Part shown: positions 15,619 through 25,106 of the stretch, piece by piece
Numbering within the stretch: the stretch's first letter is position 1
Layout of the letters: every line of letters starts with the position of its first letter
Assembly (NCBI RefSeq): GCF_002906575.1
Contig: NZ_CP026309.1
Span: 2,480,001 to 2,544,000, forward strand
DNA: 64,000 nucleotides
Source of the DNA: Salinigranum rubrum
Lineage (GTDB): Archaea > Halobacteriota > Halobacteria > Halobacteriales > Haloferacaceae
Reading direction: 5' to 3'
Notes under the pieces: model-generated
Told to the model about the DNA's origin: nothing
The model's input: the letters and a program-made list of their open reading frames with translations, nothing else
Databases searched by the model: none
Made by a program: the position numbers and the translations under genes

Positions 15619-15845
15619 GTCGTTATCGTCACGACGTTGTCGCCGCGTATAATCGTTGTGTCTTGCACTGCAGTCGCGTCGAGGTCGCCGTGGACGTCCG
15701 CGTCGACCTCGTCGCTCTCGAGAACCAGGTTCATATGCTGGTCGTAGCCCGCGAGGATACCGTGGTAGATGGTGCCGTCTTTGAGATGGACCGTGACGAG
15801 CGCGTCGAGCGACGCCTCGAGTACGTCCAGCGGTCGTCCGCTCAT
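15615..15845 (-). CDS. LSm (Sm-like) RNA-binding protein
   Basis: This 76-residue protein has the Sm1 motif ([33 protein letters not shown]) and the Sm2 motif ([10 protein letters not shown]). Archaeal LSm proteins form heptameric rings that bind U-rich RNA. A TTTATTAA box at 15869-15876 lies about 27 bases upstream of the ATG, so the LSm-L37e transcript is probably leaderless. Confidence 0.95.
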   Translation of the reverse strand: MSGRPLDVLEASLDALVTVHLKDGTIYHGILAGYDQHMNLVLESDEVDADVHGDLDATAVQDTTIIRGDNVVTITT

Positions 15846-15987
15846 ACCTCAACAGCCATCTGTCGCATTAATAAACGTACCGTCTGCGGGTCGGGTCCGT
15901 CTCTCACCGCCGCGCGCCGCTCGGACGGGTGTCCCGGGGCGCCGAGCGGGTCACACCACTTATCAGACCCCTCCGTGACCGCCACCT

Positions 15988-16766
15988 ATGGGAATCCTCG
16001 ACAGATTCAGACTCGACGGGCAGACGGCGGTCGTCACCGGCGGAAACCGGGGTATCGGACGCGAAATCGCCGGGGCGCTCGCCGAGGCGGGCGCGAACGT
16101 CGCCGTCGCCAACCGGAACGCCGAGTCGGGTGCGGAGGCCGCCGCCGAAATCGCGGAGGCGACGGGCGTCGAGACCCTCGCGGTCGAGACCGACGTCGCG
16201 GAGGAGGCGAGCGTACAAGCGATGGTCGACACCGTGGTCGAGGCGTTCGGAACGGTCGACGTCCTCGTCAACAACGCGGGCATCGTCGTCCACGAGGCCG
16301 CCGAGACGATGACGGTCGACGAGTGGGACTCGGTGATCGACGTCAACCTCCGCGGGACGTTCCTCTGCTCGAAGTACGTCGGACAGGAGATGCGAGAGTC
16401 GGGGGCGGTTCGATCCTCAGCGTCTCCTCGATGTCGGCACTCGTCGCCAACTACCCCCAGCGCCAGGTCGCGTACAACGCTTCGAAGGGTGGAATCGAGT
16501 CGTTCACGCGCCAGTTGGCCTCCGAGTGGGCCGAACACGACATCCGGGTGAACACCATCGCCCCGGGGTACATCCGCACCGACAACACCGACCAGGCCGA
16601 CGCCATCGACCCGGACATCGACGAGGTCTGGAAGTCCGAGATGCTGATGGACGAAATCGCCGGCCCCGAGGACGTCGCACCCGCCGCGGTCTTCCTCGCG
16701 AGTGACGCCTCGCGGTACATGACGGGCGCGTGTATCGTCGTCGACGGCGGGTACACCGTTCGCTGA
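15988..16766 (+). CDS. Short-chain dehydrogenase/reductase, frame broken once
   Basis: The first 137 residues show the Rossmann motif TGGNRGIG, the NNAG motif and NVNLRGTFL, as in FabG-like SDRs. The remainder (GGGSILSVSSMSAL, then YNASKGG with catalytic Tyr-x3-Lys, and VDGGYTVR) is in another frame. Adding one G to the run at 16401-16405 restores a normal SDR of 259 residues. The substrate (sugar, polyol or keto-acyl) cannot be told from sequence. The promoter lies in the 142-bp gap shared with the divergent LSm gene. Confidence 0.82.
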
Positions 16767-16844
16767 AGCGGCTGTTTCGACCTGACCGCCCGACGCAGCG
16801 CTTAACCCGTGGGCTTTTAATACCCGGGCGTGTAGCCCTCAGTA

Positions 16845-16994
16845 CCACACTCCCGCGGGTAAGTGCGGCGTCGAGCCGTACTGCGGGACCCACCGACCGA
16901 CAGGCTGTAAGACGCCGGGGCCTGTGGCTTCCGCCACATCCGCTGGGTTTCACATACACGCGAACACGCAGTCCGCGTTTCAGTGTCCACAACC
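16845..16994 (+). ncRNA. Structured leader or small RNA upstream of the RNase J gene
   Basis: A TTTTAATA box at 16815-16822 predicts transcription from about 16845, leaving about 150 bases before the RNase J start, unusual in haloarchaea. Two hairpins are clear. The first pairs CCCGC (16852-16856) with GCGGG (16883-16887) and, after a five-base bulge, AGTGCGGC (16862-16869) with GCCGTACT (16875-16882). The second is TGTGGC-ttcc-GCCACA (16923-16938). It could be a regulatory leader for RNase J or an independent small RNA. Confidence 0.45.
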
Positions 16995-18341
16995 ATGGAA
17001 ATCGAAATCGCAACAATCGGCGGCTACGAGGAAGTCGGGCGGCAGATGACTGCCGTCCGTGCCGGTGACGACGTCGTCGTCTTCGACATGGGTCTGAACC
17101 TCTCGCAGGTTCTCATCCACGACAACGTCGAAACCGAACAGATGCACAGTCTCGACCTGATCGACATGGGCGCCATCCCCGACGACCGGGTGATGTCGGA
17201 CCTGGAGGGGGACGTGAAGGCCATCGTCCCGACACACGGCCACCTCGACCACATCGGCGCCATCTCGAAACTCGCCCACCGGTACGACGCCCCCATCGTC
17301 GCGACGCCCTTCACCATCGAACTCGTCCGACAACAGATCGAGGGCGAGAACAAGTTCAACGTCAACAACGACCTGGTGAAGATGTCCGCGGGCGAGACGA
17401 TGTCCATCTCGGACCAGGTCGAAATGGAGTTCGTCAACGTCACCCACTCCATCATCGACGCCATCAACCCCGTCCTCCACACGCCCGAGGGTGCCATCGT
17501 CTACGGCCTCGACAAGCGCATGGACCACACGCCGGTCATCGGCGACCCCATCGACATGAAGCGCTTCCGCGAAATCGGCCGCGAGGGCGAGGGCGTCCTG
17601 GCGTACATCGAGGACTGTACCAACGCCGGGCGCAAGGGCCGCACGCCGAGCGAGGCCGTCGCCCGCCGCCACCTCCGGGACGTGATGACCTCTATCGAGG
17701 ACTACGACGGCGGCATCGTCGCCACCACCTTCTCGTCACACATCGCCCGCGTCACTTCCCTCGTCGAGTTCGCGAAGGACATCGGCCGCCAGCCCGTTCT
17801 CCTGGGTCGGTCGATGGAGAAGTACTCCGGGACGGCCGAACGGTTAGGGTTCGTCGACTTCCCCGACGACGTGGGGATGTACGGCCACCGCAAGTCCGTC
17901 GACAGGACGTTCAAGCGCATCATGAACGAGGGCAAGGAGAACTTCCTGCCCATCGTGACGGGCCACCAGGGTGAGCCGCGCGCGATGCTCACGCGGATGG
18001 GCCGCGGCGAGACACCGTTCGAACTCGACGACGGCGACAAGGTCATCTTCTCCGCCCGGGTCATCCCCGAGCCGACCAACGAGGGCCAGCGCTACCAGTC
18101 CGAGAAGCTCCTGAAGATGCAGGGTGCGCGCATCTACGACGACATCCACGTCTCGGGTCACCTCCGCGAGGAGGGCCACTACACGATGCTGCAGGCGCTG
18201 CAGCCGAAGCACGTCATCCCCGCCCACCAGAACCTCAAGGGCTTCTCGCCGTACGTCGACCTCGCCGAGAACCAGGGCTACGCGCTGGGGCGTGACCTGC
18301 ACGTCACGCGGAACGGCAACATGATCCAGCTGGTGGACTGA
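16995..18341 (+). CDS. rnj: Ribonuclease J
   Basis: This 448-residue metallo-beta-lactamase/beta-CASP nuclease has the zinc motif [10 protein letters not shown], then HSI, the beta-CASP motifs ([19 protein letters not shown]) and a C-terminal [12 protein letters not shown] plus [10 protein letters not shown]. Archaeal RNase J is a 5'-3' exonuclease involved in RNA turnover. I start at 16995 ([10 protein letters not shown]), where conservation begins. Its stop overlaps the ATG of the prenyl synthase (TGATG). Order RNase J, prenyl synthase, GluRS is common in haloarchaea. Confidence 0.93.
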   Translation: MEIEIATIGGYEEVGRQMTAVRAGDDVVVFDMGLNLSQVLIHDNVETEQMHSLDLIDMGAIPDDRVMSDLEGDVKAIVPTHGHLDHIGAISKLAHRYDAPIVATPFTIELVRQQIEGENKFNVNNDLVKMSAGETMSISDQVEMEFVNVTHSIIDAINPVLHTPEGAIVYGLDKRMDHTPVIGDPIDMKRFREIGREGEGVLAYIEDCTNAGRKGRTPSEAVARRHLRDVMTSIEDYDGGIVATTFSSHIARVTSLVEFAKDIGRQPVLLGRSMEKYSGTAERLGFVDFPDDVGMYGHRKSVDRTFKRIMNEGKENFLPIVTGHQGEPRAMLTRMGRGETPFELDDGDKVIFSARVIPEPTNEGQRYQSEKLLKMQGARIYDDIHVSGHLREEGHYTMLQALQPKHVIPAHQNLKGFSPYVDLAENQGYALGRDLHVTRNGNMIQLVD

Positions 18342-19392
18342 TGGCCTCCGACGCGAACGCGACCGAGGAGCGGGTGCTCGCCGCGGTCGAGGAGCGTCGC
18401 CGCGTCGTCAACGAAGCCATCGACGACTACCTCCCCCTGGCGGAGCCCGAGCGGCTCTGGGAGGCGTCGCGGTACCTGATGTTAGCCGGCGGCAAGCGCC
18501 TCCGGCCGACCGTCTCGCTCCTGGCCGCCGAAGCGCTCCTCGACGTCGAGCCGGGGTCCGAGCCGTACACCGACTTTCCGACCCTCTCGGGCGACCGAAT
18601 CGACGTCCTCGCGGCGGGGATGAGCATCGAGGTCATCCAGGCGTTCACCCTCATCCACGACGACATCATGGACGACGACGCGCTCCGTCGCGGCGTTCCC
18701 GCGGTCCACGTCGAGTACGGCACCGACACGGCCATCCTCGCGGGCGACACGCTCTACTCGAAAGCGTTCGAGATTCTCACCCACACCGGCGCGCGCGCCG
18801 AGAACGGCCTCCGTGCCACCCGCAAGCTGGCGACGACCTGCACCCACATCTGCGAGGGACAGGCGCTCGACGTCGACTTCGAGGGGCGGACGGAGGTCCC
18901 CCCGAAGAGTACCTCGAGATGGTCGAGTCGAAGACCGCCGTGCTGTTCGGGGCGGCCGCCGCCATCCCGCCCATCCTGCTCGACGCCGACGACGAGGTGG
19001 TCGACGCGCTCCACCAGTACGCCGTCGAGGCCGGCAGCGCCTTCCAGATCCAAGACGACGTGCTCGACCTCACGGTCCCCTCCAAACAGCTGGGTAAACA
19101 GCGCGGGTCGGACCTCGTCGAGGACAAGGAGACGCTCATCACGCTGCACGCCCGCCAGCAGGGCGTCGACGTCGACGCGCTCGTCGACGCCGAGCACCCC
19201 GAGGAGCTCACCGAGGCGGAGGTCGACGCGGCGGTCGCGAAGCTGAACGAGGCGGGCAGCATCGACTACGCCCGGACGACCGCCCAGGACCTCGTCGCGA
19301 GGAGCAAGTCCCGCCTCGAAGTGCTCCCCGACAACGAGGCGCGGAGTCTCCTGGGAGACATCGCGGACTACCTCATCACCCGCGGCTACTGA
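18341..19392 (+). CDS. idsA: Geranyl(geranyl)geranyl diphosphate synthase-type polyprenyl synthase, frame broken once
   Basis: This enzyme chains isoprenyl units for archaeal membrane lipids. The first part has LAGGKRLRP and the first aspartate-rich motif HDDIMDDD with RRG. The second part, in another frame, begins EYLEMVESKTAVLF and has the second motif FQIQDDVLDL. Adding one C to the run at 18898-18903 joins them into about 350 residues, a normal length. The gene should be essential, so a real inactivation is unlikely unless another copy exists. It follows RNase J by TGATG overlap. Confidence 0.88.
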
Positions 19393-19645
19393 GTCCGCGC
19401 CGTCCCGGCCGGCTCTCGGCCCGCGCTGTCGTTCACGTTCGAGGGGCTGGGCCCGGGCCACTGGGGTACCGAACCGGGGCACGCTCCTCGTCGGTGTGTA
19501 CTGACTACCACGTCGCCGTGTTCGGCGGCGCGAAACACTCATACGTCTCCCTGTGCTAGCCGGTGACGTACCCCTGCCCGCGTCCCTGCCAACTGAGGCC
19601 AGGAATCCGGGTCTCTTTTGCCGACCCCGGTCGGACGAGGAGGCA

Positions 19646-21379
19646 ATGGAAGACGAACTCCGCGAGCGCGTCGAACGGGAGGCGGAGGCACACGCCCTGT
19701 TCAACGCGCTCAAGCACGACGGCGACGCCGACGTCGGCGCCGTGATGGGACCGCTGATGGGCGAGAACCCCGACTTCCGACCGCACGGTGACGAGGTTCC
19801 CGGGGTGGTGGCCCCGGTCGTCCAGCGGGTCAACGGCATGGACACGGAGGAGAGACGCGCACGACTCGAAGAACTCGACCCCTCTCTGGTCGAGGAACTC
19901 GACGCCGACGAGGAAAGCGAGGAACACACCCTGCCCGAGTTGCCGAACGTCGAGGCGCACGACGAGGTGCGGATGCGCGCCGCGCCCAACCCGAACGGGC
20001 CGTGGCACATCGGCCACGCCCGGATGCCGGCGGTCATCGGCACGTACAAACAGCGATACGACGGCTCGTTCGTCGTCCGTTTCGACGACACCGATCCCGA
20101 GACGAAGCGGCCCGACCTCGACGCGTACGACGCCATCCTCGACGACATCGACTACCTGGGGTTCGAACCGGACGAGGTGGTGAAGGCCTCCGACCGCGTC
20201 GAGACCTACTACGAGCACGCCCGCAACCTCATCGACGCCGGCGGCGCGTACACCTGTTCCTGTTCGGGAGAGGACTTCTCCGAACTGAAGAACGCCGGGG
20301 AGGCCTGCCCGCACCGGGACAAGGGGGTCGAGGAGACACACGAGGAGTTCGCCGCGATGGTCGCGGGCGAGTACGCGTCGGGCGAGATGGTGCTTCGCGT
20401 CCGGACGGACATCGAACACAAGAACCCCGCCCTCCGCGACTGGGTCGCGTTCCGGATGATCGATACGCCCCATCCCCGCGAGGAGGCCTCCGGGTACAGA
20501 TGCTGGCCGATGCTCGACTTCCAGTCGGGCGTCGACGACCACCTCCTCGGCATCACCCACATCATCCGCGGCATCGACCTCCAGGACTCGGCGAAGCGCC
20601 AGCGGTTCGTCTACGACTACTTCGGCTGGGACTACCCGGAAGTCATCCACTGGGGCCACGTCAACGTCGACGCCTACGACGTGAAGCTCTCGACCTCCAC
20701 GTTGAAGGAGAAGATCGCGGCCGGCGAACTCGACGGCTGGGACGACCCCCGGGCGCCGACGCTCGGGAGCCTCCGGCGTCGGGGTATCAGGGGGGAGGCG
20801 GTCGTCGACGCGATGGTCGAACTCGGGACCTCGACATCGAACGTCGACCTCTCGATGTCCTCCGTCTACGCGAAGAACCGCGACATCGTCGACGACGCGA
20901 GCGACCGGTGTTTCTTCGTCCGCGACGGCGTCGAGAAGGCGGTCGTCGCCGGTCCCGAGGCGGGCGAACCGCCGGTCCACCCCGACCACGAGGAGCGGGG
21001 ACGGCGCCACATCCCCGTCGCGGGCGCGGTGCTCGTCGAACCCGACGACGTGCCGCCGAACGGCAAACGGGTGTGGCTGAAGGGGTACGGCTGCGTCAGG
21101 CACACCCGTGACGCGTTCGAGTTCACGGGCGACGACATCGACGTCGTCCGCGAGGGCGACGTGGACGTGATCCACTGGGTCCCCGCCGACGGCTCACTGC
21201 CCGTGCGGTTGCGCACGATGGACGGCGACGTGCTGGGCGACGCCGAACCGGGCTTCGCCGACGCCGACGTCGACGAGATACGGCAGTTCGAGCGAATCGG
21301 TTTCGTCCGCGTCGACGACGTCGCCGAGGACGGGGCCGTGTCGGGCGACGAGAGCGTGGTGTACTTCGCGCACCCGTAG
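19646..21379 (+). CDS. gltX: Glutamyl-tRNA synthetase
   Basis: This is a 577-residue archaeal-type class I synthetase. The HIGH-like motif is PNGPWHIGHAR (about residues 112-122) and the KMSKS-like motif is VKLSTSTLK. An N-terminal helical region, a catalytic domain and a beta-barrel anticodon-binding domain follow the usual order. In Halobacteria this enzyme commonly charges both tRNA-Glu and tRNA-Gln, the latter then amidated by GatDE or GatCAB. The ATG at 19646 follows GAGGAGG closely; the in-frame start further upstream at 19553 is not conserved-looking. Confidence 0.95.
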   Translation: MEDELRERVEREAEAHALFNALKHDGDADVGAVMGPLMGENPDFRPHGDEVPGVVAPVVQRVNGMDTEERRARLEELDPSLVEELDADEESEEHTLPELPNVEAHDEVRMRAAPNPNGPWHIGHARMPAVIGTYKQRYDGSFVVRFDDTDPETKRPDLDAYDAILDDIDYLGFEPDEVVKASDRVETYYEHARNLIDAGGAYTCSCSGEDFSELKNAGEACPHRDKGVEETHEEFAAMVAGEYASGEMVLRVRTDIEHKNPALRDWVAFRMIDTPHPREEASGYRCWPMLDFQSGVDDHLLGITHIIRGIDLQDSAKRQRFVYDYFGWDYPEVIHWGHVNVDAYDVKLSTSTLKEKIAAGELDGWDDPRAPTLGSLRRRGIRGEAVVDAMVELGTSTSNVDLSMSSVYAKNRDIVDDASDRCFFVRDGVEKAVVAGPEAGEPPVHPDHEERGRRHIPVAGAVLVEPDDVPPNGKRVWLKGYGCVRHTRDAFEFTGDDIDVVREGDVDVIHWVPADGSLPVRLRTMDGDVLGDAEPGFADADVDEIRQFERIGFVRVDDVAEDGAVSGDESVVYFAHP

Positions 21380-21548
21380 CGAAAACGACGAGTACGACCG
21401 ACCGTCTCCCCGATTCGGTGCCGTCAGTCGAGCCACGGAGCGTCCGACGGTTCGTCGGCATCAGTCTTGTCGGGAACCGGGCGAGTGCAGAGTTCGAGCG
21501 GGTGGCGAAGGAGACGGGACGCTGTCACGCTCGAAGGGTTCTACGCGC

Positions 21549-23705
21549 TCACTCCGTCGTCTCCACGCCGCGCACCTCGAACCGCGCCCCTCCCGCGTCG
21601 CTGTCGGTCACGTGCACCGTCCAGCCGTGCGCCTCGGCGACCTCCTGGACGATGGCGAGGCCGAATCCGATCCCCGCTCTCGATGTCGAGTAGCCCGCCT
21701 CGAACACCCGCTCGCGCTCCGTGGGAGAGACGCCGGGGCCGTCGTCGCTGACGTGAAAGCCGTCGGGGAGGTCGCCGACCGTCACCGTCGTGCCCCCGTG
21801 GTCGACCGCGTTCGTGAGGAGGTTCTCCAGCAACTGCCGAAGCCGGTTGGCGTCGGTCCGGAGGCTCCGTTCGGTCTCGACGCGAAGGGTCGCGTCGCTC
21901 GTGGTCGCGTCCCAGCACTCGGAGACGAGCGCTGCGAGGTCGACCGTGGTGGTCTCCGTGGCGCGGTCGCCGTCGCGCGCGAGCGTCAGGAGGTCCTCGA
22001 CCAGCGCCTGGCTCCGCCGCACCGCGCGTGCGGCGGGCGGGAGGTGTTCGCTGTCGCACGCGTCCATCGCGAGGGCGAGCCGTCCGTCGGCCACGCTCAG
22101 GGGGTTCCGCAGGTCGTGTGAGACGACGCGGGTGAACGAGTCCAGCCGCTCGTTCTTCCGTTCGAGTTCCCGTTCACGTTCCTTGAACGCCGTGACCTCG
22201 TGGGCGACGCCGATGACGCGCTCTATCCGCCCGTCGATGCGGAGCGGCGTGAGCGTGTACTGGAGGATTTCCGGGCCCCGACCGCGCAGTTCGATCTCGG
22301 TCTCCCCGTCGAACTCCTCGCGCTCCCCGTCGAGGAGTTCCTGGTACGGGTCCCCGTCACCCTCGGCACGGATGTGTGGAACGAGGCCGCTCTCCCGTCC
22401 TTCGAGCGCCTCTGGCGTCGTCCCGTAGAACCCCGCGAGATACTCGTTGACGAACTCGAATCTTCCCTCCGCGTCGTAAATACAGGCGGCCTCCTGCATC
22501 GTCGCCACCAGGCGTTCGTAGCGTTTCAGCTCGCGTTCGCGCTCGGTGCGCTCGGTGATGTCGACCGCGAGGCCGAACACCGCGACGGGGTCGTCCGGGT
22601 CCGAGCGGTCGCCCGTGTCGTAGACCGGAACCTTCGTCGAGAGGAACACCCGCTCCTCGCCCTCGATGAGAACCGTCTCCTCGGTCTCGACTGGTTCGGC
22701 CCGTTCGAGGACGGCCCGGTCGTTCCGCATCACCTCCTCGTCCACCGACTCGCCGAACAGTTCGCGGTCGGTGCGTCCGACGATCTCCTCGTCGTCGAGG
22801 CCGAACAGCTCCCGGAAACTGCGGTTGACGAAGACGTACGCTCCCCGGTCGTCCTTCATGAACATCGGCGTCGTCGTGTTCTCCAGGATGGCTTCGAGTC
22901 GCCGTCGAATCGACTCCAACTCGCGCTCGCGCTCCGTGCGCTCGGTGATGTCCTGAAACTGTGAGAAGACGGCGACGACCTCCCCGTGCTCGTCGGTCAC
23001 GACGCGGTTGTGCCACTCGCAGACGATGTGCGTCCCGTCCTTGCGGACGTTCTCGTCGATGCTGTGGAAGCCTCCCGTCGCCTTCGAGAGCGCGTCGGTG
23101 ACCGCGTCGACGTTCTCGTAGCTGCGCTCCGTCACGAACACCTCCCACGTCTCGCCGCGCAGTTCCGCCTCGGTGTAGCCGAATATCTCCTCGCCGGCGG
23201 GGTTCAGCCGAACGATCTCGAAGTCCTCGTCGTACTCGACGACGCCCAGCGGCGACTGCTCGATGAACAGCGAGAGCCGCTTCTCGCTCTCTTCGAGCGC
23301 CACCCGGCTCCGGTGCTGTTCGACCGCGTTGCGGATGCGGTTCGCGAGCAGGGTGTACTGGCTGGTCCCCATCTCCTTCTGTAGGTAGTCGGAGACGCCC
23401 GCCGAGATGGCCTCGCTGGCGACCTCCTCCGACCCCTTCCCGGTGAAGAGGACGAACGGCAGGTCGGGATACTCCTCGCGGACGGATTCGAGGAACTCGA
23501 GCCCGTTCCGACCGGGCATGTCGTAGTCGGAGACGACGCAGTCGAACGGACGCTCCGACAGCCGTGTGAGCCCCTCCGTCGCGTTCGCGGCGGTCTCTAT
23601 CTCGAACCGGTCGTCCGTCCGTTCGAGGAAGGCCGCGGCGGTCGCAGCGAACTCCGGCTCGTCATCGACGTGGAGCACGCGGATCGCGTCGAGGGCCGGG
23701 TACAT
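21549..23705 (-). CDS. Hybrid REC-PAS-histidine kinase
   Basis: This 718-residue cytosolic sensor begins with a receiver domain (VLHVDDEPEF, phospho-acceptor Asp within VVSDYDMPG, FTGKGSEE). Three PAS/PAC domains follow (about 140-260, 265-385, 390-505), each closed by a repeated ERTERERELE-type helix. The HisKA box contains H530 (VVSHDLRNPL), and the ATPase domain has NLLTNAVDHG, DDGPGVS and GIGFGLAI. No membrane segment is present. It resembles the many haloarchaeal oxygen, light or redox sensor kinases. A TATA-like ACTATAAT at 23732-23740 lies close upstream, so the mRNA is nearly leaderless. The stimulus is unknown. Confidence 0.92.
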   Translation of the reverse strand: MYPALDAIRVLHVDDEPEFAATAAAFLERTDDRFEIETAANATEGLTRLSERPFDCVVSDYDMPGRNGLEFLESVREEYPDLPFVLFTGKGSEEVASEAISAGVSDYLQKEMGTSQYTLLANRIRNAVEQHRSRVALEESEKRLSLFIEQSPLGVVEYDEDFEIVRLNPAGEEIFGYTEAELRGETWEVFVTERSYENVDAVTDALSKATGGFHSIDENVRKDGTHIVCEWHNRVVTDEHGEVVAVFSQFQDITERTERERELESIRRRLEAILENTTTPMFMKDDRGAYVFVNRSFRELFGLDDEEIVGRTDRELFGESVDEEVMRNDRAVLERAEPVETEETVLIEGEERVFLSTKVPVYDTGDRSDPDDPVAVFGLAVDITERTERERELKRYERLVATMQEAACIYDAEGRFEFVNEYLAGFYGTTPEALEGRESGLVPHIRAEGDGDPYQELLDGEREEFDGETEIELRGRGPEILQYTLTPLRIDGRIERVIGVAHEVTAFKERERELERKNERLDSFTRVVSHDLRNPLSVADGRLALAMDACDSEHLPPAARAVRRSQALVEDLLTLARDGDRATETTTVDLAALVSECWDATTSDATLRVETERSLRTDANRLRQLLENLLTNAVDHGGTTVTVGDLPDGFHVSDDGPGVSPTERERVFEAGYSTSRAGIGFGLAIVQEVAEAHGWTVHVTDSDAGGARFEVRGVETTE

Positions 23706-23787
23706 ACGATGCTACAGAGGGGCGCCGATTATAGTTTTACGCGTTGGCGTCGGTCGGTACTCCCGAACCGCCGTTCGGAAGCCGCGC

Positions 23788-24804
23788 TCACGCCGCGAAC
23801 TGTCGTTCGAGAAACGTCACGAGGAGGTACGCGGCCAGTCGCTGTGTCCCCTCGGTGGGGTCGTACGTCGGTGCGACCTCCATGAGGTCGACCGCCCCCA
23901 CCTCCGTCCGGGCGCCGAGAACCTCCATGACGGTCAGCGCCTCGGCGGCGGAGAGCCCGCCGGGTTCCGGGGTCCCCGTCCCGGGAGCGACGCTCGGGTC
24001 GACGGCGTCGATGTCGAAGGTGACGTAGACCGCATCCGCGCCCTCGCTGACGCTGTCGACCGCCTCCTCGATGACGGGGGCGATGCCCCGCTCTTCGATG
24101 TCCGCTCCCGTGTAGAGCGACAGGCCCGTCTCCTCGGCGAACTCGAAGAACGCCGGCGACTCGTACCCACGGATGCCGACCTGCGCGACGTGTTCGTAGT
24201 CACAGAACGCGGAATCGGCGACGTGGTGCGTGCTAGACCCGTGGAAGTGCTCGCCGAAGACGGGGCTCTCCGCCACCGTGTCGGTGTGAGCGTCGATCTG
24301 GACGACGCCGACCCGGTCGGCGTCGACGCCCTCGACGAACCCGGTCACCGACGGGAAGGTGCAGTAGTGGTCGCCGCCCAGAAGCACCGGCATCGTCCCC
24401 TGTGCGGCGACGGTGGCGACGTGGGCGGTGATGCTCTCGGCGGTGGTCTCGCGGTCCATCGGGAAGACGGGAACGTCGCCGCAGTCGACGAGGTCGAGCG
24501 CGTCGAAGTCGACCGTTCGGCCGGTCCGCATGTTCGTCAGTCCGCCCTTGTAGCCCGAGAGGTACGCCCACCACGCGCTGGCCTCGCGGATGGCACCCGG
24601 ACCGTACCGCGCGCCGGGGCGGTTCGAGACGGCGCCGTCGTACGGCACGCCGAGCACGGCGGCGTCCGCCCCCTCGACGTCGCTCGGCGAGCGTATCTCG
24701 GACTTCAGGAACGTGTCGATACCTGCGTACGGGAGTTCGACCGACGCTCCCGTCGTCCGGTCGCGGAACGCCTCGGCGCGCGTTTCAGTTCGTTCGTCCA
24801 TCAT
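23788..24804 (-). CDS. speB: Agmatinase / ureohydrolase family protein
   Basis: This enzyme family hydrolyses agmatine (or a related guanidino compound) with a dinuclear Mn site. The ligands are visible: LLGGDHYCTFP, QIDAHTDT and FDIDAVDP, plus PGTGTPEPGG. The 338-residue length is normal. Either ATG at 24804 or 24801 can start it. The promoter box TTTTTAATA lies at 24866-24877, and a GGAA-N6-TTCC palindrome sits between it and the start. It is divergent from an NrpR-type regulator gene, hinting at nitrogen control. Agmatinase is the most likely activity, arginase or guanidinobutyrase less so. Confidence 0.85.
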   Translation of the reverse strand: MMDERTETRAEAFRDRTTGASVELPYAGIDTFLKSEIRSPSDVEGADAAVLGVPYDGAVSNRPGARYGPGAIREASAWWAYLSGYKGGLTNMRTGRTVDFDALDLVDCGDVPVFPMDRETTAESITAHVATVAAQGTMPVLLGGDHYCTFPSVTGFVEGVDADRVGVVQIDAHTDTVAESPVFGEHFHGSSTHHVADSAFCDYEHVAQVGIRGYESPAFFEFAEETGLSLYTGADIEERGIAPVIEEAVDSVSEGADAVYVTFDIDAVDPSVAPGTGTPEPGGLSAAEALTVMEVLGARTEVGAVDLMEVAPTYDPTEGTQRLAAYLLVTFLERQFAA

Positions 24805-24821
24805 GTCTCACCGTTCATTGT

Positions 24822-24835
24822 GGAAGATACCTTCC
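24822..24835. promoter_or_regulatory. GGAA-N6-TTCC palindrome, NrpR-type operator candidate
   Basis: GGAA, then GATACC, then TTCC lies 18 bases upstream of the agmatinase start and downstream of its TATA-like box, a position fit for repression. The same GGAA-N6-TTCC pattern is the operator recognised by NrpR in methanogens. The neighbouring divergent gene encodes an NrpR-domain protein. Confidence 0.55.
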
Positions 24836-25106
24836 GCCTCTCGGGGAGTCCGTCGGAACGGATATTAAAAATTCGGTTACTCCACTCCTCGGTGGACCGA
24901 AGGGCAAAAGACCGACAGACCGGGCTACAGTTCGCGTCTTCGCGGCGGCGTCTGGGAGTCGTCCCCGGCGGGAACCGAGCTACCCGAGTCGGTTGACGCG
25001 GGCGACGGACGGTGGCAGAGAGATTCCGCACCACCCGGGGTCGCGCGTCGAGCCTCTCGAAGCGAACAGCACGCCTATGTGCCCCACCCGAGAGGTGTGA
25101 CCAACG
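24836..25106. other. Divergent intergenic region of agmatinase and NrpR-like genes
   Basis: About 300 bases separate the two starts. The AT-rich block ATATTAAAAATTCGG at 24859-24874 serves agmatinase. I see no clear TATA box close to the NrpR-like start at 25107 and no supported gene. Confidence 0.5.
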
